The notes under the pieces: generated by a model
Told to the model about the DNA's origin: nothing
Seen by the model: the letters and a program-made list of their open reading frames with translations, nothing else
The model's database searches: none
Translations under genes and position numbers: made by a program
Part shown: one piece after another, positions 55,673-64,000 of the stretch
Layout: each line of letters begins with the position of its first letter
Numbering within the stretch: position 1 is the first letter of the stretch
Origin: Deroplatys truncata
Taxonomy: Eukaryota; Arthropoda; Insecta; Mantodea; Mantidae
DNA length: 64,000 nt
Assembly: GCA_030765065.1 (NCBI GenBank)
Contig: CM060978.1
Span: 109,425,192 to 109,489,191 of the forward strand
Reading direction: 5' to 3'

Positions 55673-56326
55673 TTGTAGACTGCCAATCTAGAATTGGTTC
55701 CAAGCTTCAGAAAACTACCGGCAGAGCGAACGCGCCCGTTCAAATGAGAGAATACATACTCGAAAATAATGCTTTATGCGCAATTCCTATACACTTGTCT
55801 TTCTTTCCTTTTGACATAAGTGCTGCCATGACCCAGCGGCATTACCCCCAGAAGCCGACCTTGATATAAACAATTATATTGAGTGACCTGCAAATAGTTC
55901 TTTTAATCCGCACTTGAAATATAAAGCTTTGCATCCTTGTTTGTGACCTCTTTTAAAAGGAAACTGTATAACATTACGTATTTATTCCCCTTTTAATAAA
56001 AAATCACGACGTGTGTCACAACAGGATTTCCATCTATTTAAATCAGGTGATGTATGTAGTCCTGACCTTTACCCTGGATGGTGACATCATTGCGTGTCGC
56101 CAGCTATCCCCATGTTGAATTGTCCGAATTTCCTATATTGGTTCTGCATGGGTATTTAATATCATGTAGCATAACATTTATATTTTTCTATACTAAAGTA
56201 GCATAATTTGTGATTTAATTTATTTAGGATTTTCGAATGCCTATTACAATAAATTAAAATGCAAAACTTTGCTATCGCCAAAATTTGAGCTGACGAAGCT
56301 GATAGCTGACTATCTTTATCTGCAAA

Positions 56327-56358
<32 letters not shown>

Positions 56359-56739
56359 AAGATAGGAATGAGGAGCAGCATTGACCTAGTCTTTTCATTT
56401 CCAAACAATATTTCCTGGTTGCACACGTCTGAATGTTTACTCGCCTAAAAAAATGTCCCTACCGTACGTTTTTTGTTCACAGGATAGGAACACAATACAT
56501 AGTAATAGCAATCCCAGAGGACCTATCAGTGCTTCTCTGTAAAAGAGATGCGAACAATGAAGCTATTTAGACAAGCGATGACTAACTTCTATACTTTAAA
56601 CTTTTCACATACAATTTATGAACGTTTGTGCATATGTTCCAAACTATACAAATAACTATTTTACGCATGTTGAACCCTGTGTCATAAAATTAGTACATTG
56701 TCACTTTAATAAAGCCTATTAGCACACTTGCTAAAATGG
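55673..56739. other. No gene seen
   Basis: Unassigned AT-rich DNA with the (TC)n run. No SINE, LINE or TIR recognised. Confidence 0.55.
56333..56360. repeat. (TC)n microsatellite
   Basis: Fourteen CT units with one TG interruption, in otherwise AT-rich unassigned DNA. Confidence 0.9.
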
Positions 56740-57960
56740 TAGCTGCCGCAATGTTTACTGCACAGAGCACACGGTTCTATGGAGGGTTCGTGGAAAACCT
56801 TCGAGTGCATATCTTGTGGTGGAATCCGCGGACTGCCTCTCTTCAATGGGCTCCTCATGCCTTTCGGTCCGGTATAGCCCAGCCCAGCTCCTGTTGGTCA
56901 TGGCCTCTGCTGAATAGAAGTCAAGATCGATTTCTTCTCTTTTCTTTTATCTCATTCAGAGATGGTTTCTGTTGGTAGAAGGCAGCTGCAGCCTTAGTTG
57001 TTCATGAGGAAATGATCCCGTGTCAATATGCAGACTATTCTGGTTGGCGCCAATTTTGATACGCCTAATGTTCTTTTGAGAAACCTGGCATTCACGTTTC
57101 TATGCAATTTAGATTACTTAATGGGAGACAGTACCAAATTAGTTCCAGCCCATAAGTAATTACTGGGACGTCCGCTTGGAAGAGGAACATTACCGTGTTT
57201 AGAGCATTTTCGTGGTCTCGTTCATATCGTAAACACTCCTGATGGCTGCCAAAGTCCTTTCTCTTATTGGGTAATGATTGACGCTGCTGTTGCCTGTAGG
57301 TATTTGCGTAGCCATTTGAAGGAGCTCGCCATTCTCAACTCTTTTCCTTTGTTTTATTTTGTCACCTGCTGGTATTCTTCCTTTATGAAGACCATTTATA
57401 CTGTTTTGTTCACATTAATTTTGAATTTGTTGTCTTTGGAATATTTTCTAGATTTCCCATAGTTGCTTGGAGATCATCTTATTGTTGGAGCCTATAACTA
57501 GGTCATCGCGTATAAGTATATTTTGGTTGAATTGTGAATTATTTTCGTGTTGTCATCTGCGGCAATATTAAACAGAAGCGGGTTGATAGGATCTCCCTGT
57601 AGCACTTCCTTATTTTGCTTCATAGGATCTGAAGCTCTCTTGTCATCTAGGATTCTTACTTCATTGTAGGCCCGAATATTGTTTATTGTTGCAGCCAATG
57701 GGTTTTGTCCGATCATGTTTTCTAATTTTGTTATCAGTACTGACCTGTTCAGTAAGTCGAAAGCCTTCGTAAAGTCGACGAATATAGCATAGAACTTCCC
57801 TTTTGGCAATCTTATTGCGCCTTGTATGTTGTCTATCAGATTCTTAACTCGTGAAGTGTTCCTCTTCCTTTCACGGAGGACTTAGCTAATGTGATCTAGT
57901 TCAATTTCTTCGTCACTTCGCTTTCTTCGTGACCTAGCCTCTTCTTCCAGACGATTCACT
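56740..57960 (-). mobile_element. LINE (non-LTR retrotransposon) relic: reverse transcriptase to C terminus
   Basis: Minus strand. The open segment 57498-57809 reads LPKGKFYAIFVDFTKAFD (RT motif A), then LQGDPINPLLFNIAADD (motif B) and KIYLYAMT at the YADD catalytic motif, where loss of one base turns YADD into YAMT and shifts the frame. Downstream, other frames read KINVNKTVYMVF, FLKRTLGVSKLAPTRIVCIL and TRDHFL, and near 56750-56800 VFHEPSIEPCALCKHCGSYH, a C-terminal cysteine-rich motif. The whole is the RT core to C terminus of one LINE; the endonuclease part is absent and there are many stops. No poly(A) end was seen. Confidence 0.82.
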
Positions 57961-58129
57961 CGCTGGAGAGTCCAACACAAGACTTCTACAACCTCTCACT
58001 CCGCAGTAGCACTCGCTGCACGTCACAACAATCGTCACCAGCTCGCTCGGAGAACTGCACTTAATGTCAGGAGAAACGCGCTCATCAACTCGCCTACTCA
58101 CTGACTGACTAATCGATTGTCTCCCCTCG

Positions 58130-58235
58130 CAAGAACGCTTGCTTTTATAGCCAATAGAATCTTCCAAATAACATTCTAGAACTATCTCGACACACGTTCT
58201 GGAGGCTCGGGAAAGAAACTCCCAGAAGATTCTGG
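58130..58235 (-). promoter_or_regulatory. Promoter-like block: TATA, inverted CCAAT and GAA/TTC arrays
   Basis: On the minus strand TATAAAAGC (58149-58141) is preceded directly by ATTGGC (inverted CCAAT, 58155-58150). Before that are GGAAGATTC (~58157-58165) and TTCTAGAAT (~58173-58181), and further up TTCTGGGAGTTTC, all of the GAA/TTC spacing seen in heat-shock elements. Downstream on the minus strand a GC-richer leader-like region (58140-57950) leads into the LINE reverse transcriptase. It could be the promoter of that LINE, a piece of an LTR, or part of a host gene. Activity is not established. Confidence 0.35.
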
Positions 58236-58439
58236 TTATCTGCCGATAGTGCTTCTGATCCTTACGCCGGCCGAGAATGAGATATGTCTTTGTTTATTTC
58301 CAATTGCCTGGCCTCGACCTCCATGTAAGTGTAGGCCATAGCCGCTAAGTCACAATATCATGTATTCTGTTGTTGTTCACCAATGGCAGTGGGGATTAAT
58401 TGATCTGCATCTTTTTCCCTCTGGCTTTCCAATATAAAG

Positions 58440-58720
58440 TCTGTAAGTTATCACTTTTTAAGACCTTTGCATTTGGCGAGATGCTGTTTGTTCAGGATGA
58501 CATCTTCACAGAGAGTGCACTTGGATGTAGATAGGCATCGTATCTTGTAGAGGTGTTCTGCGAGGCAATCGTGGCCAGTTGACATTCTAAATAAGGCCAC
58601 TGCAGTTTTCCTTGGCATTTTTTGTTTATCAACTCTATCTTTAATATTCTTATAATCTTTATCTTTTAATTTATCTTTTTCAACAAGTCTCTGCAACATA
58701 TTGTATTCTTTGTATTATTA
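58440..58720 (-). mobile_element. LINE C-terminal fragment of another family
   Basis: The minus strand 58451-58699 reads KTAVALFRMSTGHDCLAEHL, then YKIRCLSTSKCTLCEDV and HLAKCKGLK. This is the C-terminal GHDxLAxHL plus Cys-rich region of jockey/R1-like LINE proteins. It ends in GLKK then a stop near 58450. It lies upstream, on the same strand, of a LINE relic that has its own different C terminus, so it is a separate insertion. Only the final ~80 codons remain open. Confidence 0.7.
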
Positions 58721-59745
58721 TCGCAGCATAGGCTCATAAAGAGCTTATATAATTTTTATATTTGAATGCTATGACAATGATGTTATCTTTTACAGGGATT
58801 AATAAATAACAGAATATCCAAAAAGATTTTTGTGTGCATTAGTTCCTAGTAAAAGAGTATTACATTAAACATTTTTAAAATTCACAAGTAGCATTTTCCC
58901 AGTAGAAAAATAACAAATGCTTTAGCAGTATATTACAATAATTTTACAAATTACTTATCGTGCGTGCGTGCCGTCCGCCCAGGTAAAATTTGCTAAAATA
59001 CTATACCAAAATTGGTAACAAAAATCCGCTAAATGAGCTTGGCAACACTGGTGCTGACGTATTTTTATTTTGACATGGCTGTCAAAAAACGCGGGGCTAA
59101 GGAAGGGAGGGCATTTAAATGTTAGGTTTGCTGAGAATAGGTGAACCTGGGCGACCTGTTCTCGATTGCTGGAATGTAGTTTATTTGACTGTCTCTCATC
59201 CTCATAATGGAGATGAAGTTAAAGCTTAAACTCACGTTTTACAAATCAGTGGCATGCAAATCAAAGTATAGGTGTCGCACTGTCCTCAAATATTTAAATT
59301 AGAAACATAATAAGAGTGTTCAGCGGATTCTAAATTGAGTTAAACTCCTGGACACAGAAAATAATATGCATTGAAAAGCAAAAGCTAACTGCAGAACCAT
59401 TATTGAAGATATAGTGTGTACATAACCTTTTTTTATGTCTCAGGGTTACAAGAAGTGAGTAATTTTAAGTCGTAATTCTAAGTGAATTCATGGGCAGTCC
59501 GATATATACAATTCCCACAATTTAAGTCGACCTTAGAAGGTTAGTTGGGGCAGACTTTGAGCCTTGAACTAAGAGAGAGGCATATGAAAGGTTTGAATCT
59601 AAAGTTTCCTGAAATGTCTTTTTATACAAGTCAACAGTTTCAAACAGATTAGGCTACAGAAAAATAAAAATCATTTAAAAATGGAATTGCTCATTACAGT
59701 TAAAAGTAACAAGCTTCCTGACAGCTCAATTTTCTTCTTTTACAG
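58721..59745. other. Upstream region of pyruvate carboxylase
   Basis: Presumably holds or borders the promoter or leader intron of the gene, but no transcription start could be assigned. CTTGGCAACACTG at 59039-59051 is the inverted form of the terminal CAGTGTTGCCAA of the 5.2-8.1 kb hAT element, perhaps one end of a related short element; no second end was found. Confidence 0.4.
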
Positions 59746-59808
59746 ATGTGTGAAATACGAAAAGTGTAAGACTGTTTGAAACCCTCCATTACTTGATATA
59801 ATTTCATC
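59746..59808 (+). other. PC: 5' untranslated part of the first pyruvate carboxylase coding exon
   Basis: A polypyrimidine run followed by tacag ends at 59745, a good splice acceptor 64 bp before the chosen ATG. The 63 bases after it contain one upstream ATG at 59746 whose frame closes after seven codons (MCEIRKV), a minimal upstream ORF. This implies at least one non-coding leader exon further upstream. I could not place that exon or the promoter. Confidence 0.5.
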
Positions 59809-59962
59809 ATGTTAGCTGTCTGCATAGTGAAAACTGCTCGTGGCTGTGGAGTTCCATCCCAGCATCAGCGATTCTTCAAATGGTCCATTTCAAGGAAATC
59901 GTCAAGTAAACACTCTACAGTTGAATATCGTCCAATTCGAAGTGTTCTTGTTGCAAATCGAG
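59809..59962 (+). CDS. PC: Pyruvate carboxylase, first coding exon (mitochondrial targeting region and start of biotin carboxylase domain)
   Basis: This exon encodes 51 residues plus the first base of codon 52. It opens with MLAVCIVKTARG and ends in RPIRSVLVANRG once joined to the next exon. The last 12 residues are the canonical start of the biotin carboxylase domain of animal pyruvate carboxylase, the biotin enzyme that carboxylates pyruvate to oxaloacetate in the mitochondrial matrix. The preceding ~40 residues are rich in Arg, Lys and Ser and poor in acidic residues, as expected of a matrix-targeting presequence. The exon ends in phase 1 at CGA G followed by gtaagt, a strong donor, and the following exon restores a Gly codon (G+GT). 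A polypyrimidine tract and acceptor end at 59745 with no useful ATG before 59809, so the start looks right. Confidence rests on the exact continuation into the second exon. Confidence 0.93.
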
Positions 59963-62290
59963 GTAAGTGGTATTTTCAAGCAGCATATTCTTGTCTAGTA
60001 AACTTTTCGCTTAATTTAATAATACCAATTTGATATTCTAAAAGGTAAAAGTGCTTAGAAATTGTTTTACATTTTGCAGTCAGTATAAGCCTTTTTAATA
60101 TCCTAGTAATCTTTTAACTCAATTGCAGAATTGAAATCTCAAATTTTAAAGGCAATGTTATTGTTGAACAATCAAATTTATCACAGACTACACAGAGGTT
60201 CGTTTATAGGGATGCCAAGTTTTTAAAATAAAAAGATGGGTACTTAGTTAGGGGGAGAGGGTTTGGGAGTTTGCTAAAAACAATGTAAAAATTAATAGCA
60301 AAAGTAGTTTCATTAAAATAATAAAATCTTTCTAGGTTGATGGGAACAAGATACTTCCTAATCATATCACTGATAGCACTATATTTACGCCGCATGTTTG
60401 ATACAAATTGTGTAAAAAATGGATCCCTGTATATAACCCCCTTAATATTTTTTTGGTTACACTACTGCTGTTAAGAAAATATTTTCTCTTTGCATGAACT
60501 TAAGTGCAATTAAAATTTAGTCTTGTAAAACTGTTCCCACTTCTAGCTTATATTTTCACCAAATAAATTAATGCATCATTCTGAAATAAATGCACCTAAA
60601 TGATAAATTCAAGGATTTATGATCTGATAACAAAATCAGGCAATATGTGGTACATTATGGTTTTATTATTGGTACCAAAATAGTGGCTGCTATCTGTAAA
60701 CAGGACGCAGGATTGAGCAGTGTCTATTTCAAACCAGTGTTGAAACAGTGACAACTGCCTTGCACTTTGGCTGCAAATATGAACATATTTTTTTTTTTTT
60801 AGTTGTCTTCAAAATTGTGTGGTGTGCACTTCCAGCTGTGAAGTGCAGTGTGTAATTGCAGCTGACAGTGATGCAAACAATGCTGTTATAAGTAAAAGCC
60901 TGAAGTACAGCCAGAGGTGGATTTCTTTAGGGAGGGATTGACATATTTTGAAACACACATGTTAATGGGCAAAATGTAGTCAGTAATACAGCATTTTGAT
61001 TTCTAAATTTCCAAGCATCATATAAGTGATCCACGGATTATCTTTTGGATGCAAAGATTAATTTAAATTTTGAGAAAATGTATAGAATTATTTATTAAAC
61101 GACAGTGGCTTTTAAATGTCATATATCAGTAGTTTGATTACTCAGTTTTACTGTAAGTTATTGATCTTTGTTTTTTGAGACTTAATTTTTTTCAGAAGTT
61201 GTTTAATGGCAAATGTTAAGTGCATTTTATTTAGCCTATTTGATCTTTCTTTTATTTTATTTCATTCTTTTCAAGTTAGTGCGATATCTTTTGAAATATA
61301 ATCCACAGCTATGATTAACTCATTAACTGTTAACGAATAGCTGCTCATCTGGTTTAAATAAATAAAGTAGAAATAAAAGTTGCTTTTGATTTTGCCAAAG
61401 CAACACCATAATCTTAAGTATGACAATTGTCATATTTTTTCTCTTTAATTCAGGGGGGTATAGCCTCTTAGCTCTTTTCTAGGTCTGTCTATGAGTACAG
61501 CATGAATAGGGAGTGAAAATGTTAAGAATACATATGCTGTTTTTGGTTCCTTTGGACTCTCTGGACTTGCATCATAAAGCGGAATTCCTCGGAAAAAATG
61601 GCATATCTGTGATACATGTGTGTTAAGTATAATTGAGTGATTTTATTGATCTGCAGTGAACTGTAAATGCAAACATGCTTTGTACAATGGCAAGGACTTG
61701 TAACTTGTTGATATCTTGACTATCATACCCTCACCAATCAAGCATCCTAGCAATCATAATTTGCTCAGAACTTACATTCAATGTGGCTTTAGAAAATGTT
61801 TTACCTTGTCCTTACTTATGCCGCTTAAATTTGTCTTAATAACCAACCGGTGATTCATTAACCTCAACGTTTTTCTTCATTAGTGAAGTTTTTCCAGCTT
61901 ACACATTCATTATTATGCATATAATTCTAATTCAAAAATATTTTCCATCTTAATTGGTTTCATGCTTTTAAGAGTTCCATCATAGATAGGATTTATTATA
62001 TGAACTTGTTTTTAAAAAATTCAGAGCACCTTTAACTTTCTATAAGATTGCTGAAAATACTGTCAATCCTAGATTAACACCCAACTGTGCCATATTATCT
62101 CAAAAGGCTTTGTTTCAAGTCCATCTTGAAAAGGTAAACACCTGATACTCTGGATATGCCACAAGAATTGCTTTTACACTAGGTAGCTCTACCAAAAACA
62201 AAATAGTTAAAAAGAGCTACCGTATTTGTAATTACCTTTTAATTATTTTGATTTGTGATGAAATTAATAAGTGAATGCTGTAATTTGCAG
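59963..62290 (+). other. PC: Pyruvate carboxylase intron 1
   Basis: A 2,328-bp intron between gtaagtgg and tgtaatttgcag, AT-rich with scattered homopolymers such as the T run near 60788-60801. No ORF, SINE or transposon relic was recognised inside it. The open frames here are short and show no family resemblance. Confidence 0.85.
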
Positions 62291-62475
62291 GTGAAATTGC
62301 TATTCGAGTTTTCCGAGCATGTACAGAACTGGGGATACGCTCAGTTGCAATATACTCTGAGCAGGACAAAATGCATATGCATAGACAGAAGGCAGATGAA
62401 TCCTATCTTGTTGGAAAAGGTTTGCCTCCTGTTCAGGCATACTTGAACATTCCAGAAATCATCAAAATAGCAAAG
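62291..62475 (+). CDS. PC: Pyruvate carboxylase, second coding exon (biotin carboxylase N-terminal subdomain)
   Basis: This 185-bp exon is flanked by tttgcag at 62284-62290 and gtaacc from 62476. Read in the phase left by the previous exon it gives 62 codons: [17 protein letters not shown], then [20 protein letters not shown], then [20 protein letters not shown] and IKIAK. This is the start of the ATP-grasp biotin carboxylase fold of pyruvate carboxylase; MHRQKADE and PVQAYLNIP are near-invariant in the animal enzyme and separate it from acetyl-, propionyl- and methylcrotonyl-CoA carboxylases. It ends on a codon boundary. The rest of the ~1,180-residue protein (catalytic lysines, carboxyltransferase and biotinyl domains) lies beyond the window. 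A 63-codon open frame at 62255-62446 is an out-of-phase shadow of this exon. Confidence 0.95.
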
Positions 62476-64000
62476 GTAACCTAAAATAAGTCACTGCTGT
62501 GTGAAAGTTCTGAGTCAGTAATAAGTAGACCTATTGTGTTCCTTTGTTTAGAATTCTAGACTTTGTGTATATAAATATGATTCATGCTTACTGGAGTAAA
62601 ATATACCAATTTATAGGCAGCGCCTATAATTGCCTATTTTCATAGTGTGTGCCTTTTTGTAGCTTAATATGTTGACTTGCAGATCGGTCGCAGGAGACCG
62701 ATGGCAGTCCTTTCTTAGGTACCTTAGAGTTACTTCTTGCTTTATGTAACTTACAAAGGTAATATAAATTGAAATTTTTGTGCCACAAAGGTTTTAAAAC
62801 TATAGAAAGAAATATTGAAATCCCTATTTTAATTATACATATGTATATTATATCGCCCATTAGATAGTGTTACTGTACTAAAATCATGTACACAAATACA
62901 GTATGGTACTAACTCCAATGACAGCAGACAAACAAATAGTTTCGCAGTGTTTTCTTTAAAGATTTAGCAAGCCATGCTGACTGCTATACTGGAACTGCTC
63001 TAAGAAACACACTTTTGTACTACTCCGCGCAACACGTGCACAGCATATGCAGTCGATAAATGATAACTTTAAATTGTTTTAAATTTCCAAATAACAGTGA
63101 AAATGTATTATTAAACGTATACATTAGCACATTTTAAAAGCAATAACATAAAGAAAAGATGAGCTCCATTTTTTTCTCTTAAGGTTGAGTATTGCAGTCG
63201 GAGGCCAATGAGAGCATTCACTACTACCATGTACATGGGGCTGCCTCTCGTCTTAGTTTACCTCAAGTGTGTTTCTTATTTCGAGAAGAATGTAGTTCCA
63301 ATTATCTAATGTATGCTGCAGTATTAGTCAGAAGTCACAATGTACAGAATCGGGTTAGCATTGAATTTGCTTGAAACTGATGAAATTAATGATTCTGTTA
63401 ATAGTGAAACTGAAAGTGATTATACTAATCAGGACAAAAATGACTAACCATTTCAGACTGATGAATGAAGTTCAGAAGATAAATTGAAAGAATAAATCAT
63501 GGATGTTGCTTCATTTGGATCGTTTACAATATGCCCAATGAGAAAGAATTATCATTTACAAATTTTACAAAAAATCATTGCTCAAAATTAGCTCCAAACC
63601 AATGCATTGTGCCACCAATGCATCTGACGTGGGGCCGTCAGATGAATTCTTACCTTCATCAAACCAGAGAGAGAAAGAAGGAAGCAGTACAGAGAGTGCT
63701 TTAAGGAAATCAGAAGAACCTTAGGAAACAAAAATAGTTAAAAGTTTCTGTCAAGATTGTGAGGGGCAGCCTGATTTTGTTCACATTGTTTAAATCAGTT
63801 CCATAAAATGTAACAATAAAAAGCTAAAATGTGAGCCTCTTTTACTGACAATAAGTTTAGCGTCAAGGAAAAATTACACTACAAAATTCATATTATTGCT
63901 TCTAGTGTTTTAAGGGAGTGAATCAATAATATGAAGTTTTATTTTCAAAATAATGTAAGATTATAATAATTATTTAAGTTTTGAGTGGTATCAATAATAA
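62476..64000 (+). other. PC: Pyruvate carboxylase intron 2, running off the window
   Basis: It starts with gtaacc. No further exon of the biotin carboxylase domain (for example HPGYGFLSE) was found before the window edge, so this intron is at least 1.5 kb. Its distal part holds a probable piggyBac relic, listed separately. A short stretch at 62619-62672 has TGCCT/AGGC-type motifs resembling the 3' end of the hAT relic at 16.7 kb, but this is weak. Confidence 0.7.
63330..63850 (+). pseudogene. Probable piggyBac-family transposase relic
   Basis: The + strand has an acidic Ser/Asp/Glu-rich stretch at ~63370-63480 (ETDEINDSVNSETESDYTNQ), the sort of N-terminal region seen in PGBD4-like piggyBac proteins. 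Further on, ~63750-63800 reads CQDCEGQPDFVHIVCF, resembling the cysteine-rich zinc finger at the C terminus of those proteins. The whole DDD catalytic core is missing between them and several stops interrupt the frames, so this is at best an internally deleted copy. It lies in pyruvate carboxylase intron 2. TTAA flanks and terminal repeats were not identified. Family assignment is inference from two short patches. Confidence 0.35.

Noticed and set aside
56736-56978. 80-codon plus-strand frame
   Set aside because: Antisense shadow of the LINE C-terminal region.
57940-58167. 77-codon minus-strand frame
   Set aside because: Falls in the leader-like GC-rich region after the promoter-like block; no domain and biased toward Ser/Arg by composition.
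62255-62446. 63-codon open frame overlapping the second pyruvate carboxylase exon
   Set aside because: It is in the wrong phase. The true frame, fixed by the G|GT junction, gives the conserved [15 protein letters not shown] sequence.
1-64000. CRISPR arrays, operons, riboswitches or a bacterial insert
   Set aside because: No regularly spaced repeats of CRISPR type, no ribosome-binding sites or gene clusters; everything legible is eukaryotic.

Overview
This is a eukaryotic, AT-rich, repeat-dominated window from an arthropod and most probably an insect. The evidence is the mariner, Tc1, hAT and DUF4817-type DNA transposons, several tRNA-derived SINE families, and the last ~4.3 kb, which hold the first coding exons of a mitochondrial pyruvate carboxylase very close to the insect enzyme. 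A hemimetabolous insect with a large genome would fit the long introns and SINE load, but that is inference; the order cannot be read from the sequence.

Layout. 1-5.1 kb: fragments of a high-copy non-coding repeat (called repeat A here), a 2-unit tandem repeat, a pair of tRNA-like modules in opposite orientation, one unrecognised exon-like ORF and a decayed mariner. 5.2-8.1 kb: a complete hAT transposon (5185-8097) with terminal inverted repeats, an 8-bp target duplication and a nearly intact transposase on the minus strand. 8.1-11 kb: nothing recognised. 11-19.6 kb: four repeat A copies with nested SINEs, a mariner and a second hAT relic. 19.6-30 kb: mostly unassigned DNA with tandem repeats, two nested SINEs and a mariner 3' end. 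30.2-32.7 kb: three repeat A copies in a row. 34.2-37 kb: a DUF4817/DDE-type transposon with terminal inverted repeats, followed by SINEs. 40.9-43.7 kb: more SINEs and a transposase fragment. 47-50.6 kb: a 154-bp hAT MITE with a perfect target duplication, a LINE 3' end, a Tc1 element inserted in a (TA)n tract, and another DUF4817-type relic. 51-54.3 kb: a broken Ty3/Gypsy-type LTR element, a fossil. 55-58.7 kb: SINE copies, two LINE fragments and a promoter-like block. 59.7-64 kb: the 5' end of the pyruvate carboxylase gene.

The only confidently identified host gene is pyruvate carboxylase: exon 59809-59962 (mitochondrial targeting region and start of the biotin carboxylase domain), intron 59963-62290, exon 62291-62475, then an intron running off the right edge. 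No rRNA gene, no convincing functional tRNA gene, no CRISPR array and no operon-like gene cluster was seen. I did not find a new multi-gene biological system. The most interesting under-described item is repeat A: about ten copies of a ~0.8 kb non-coding element with ACTTTCTCTAC-type inverted ends, in both orientations, with (CA)n microsatellites growing at the same internal position.
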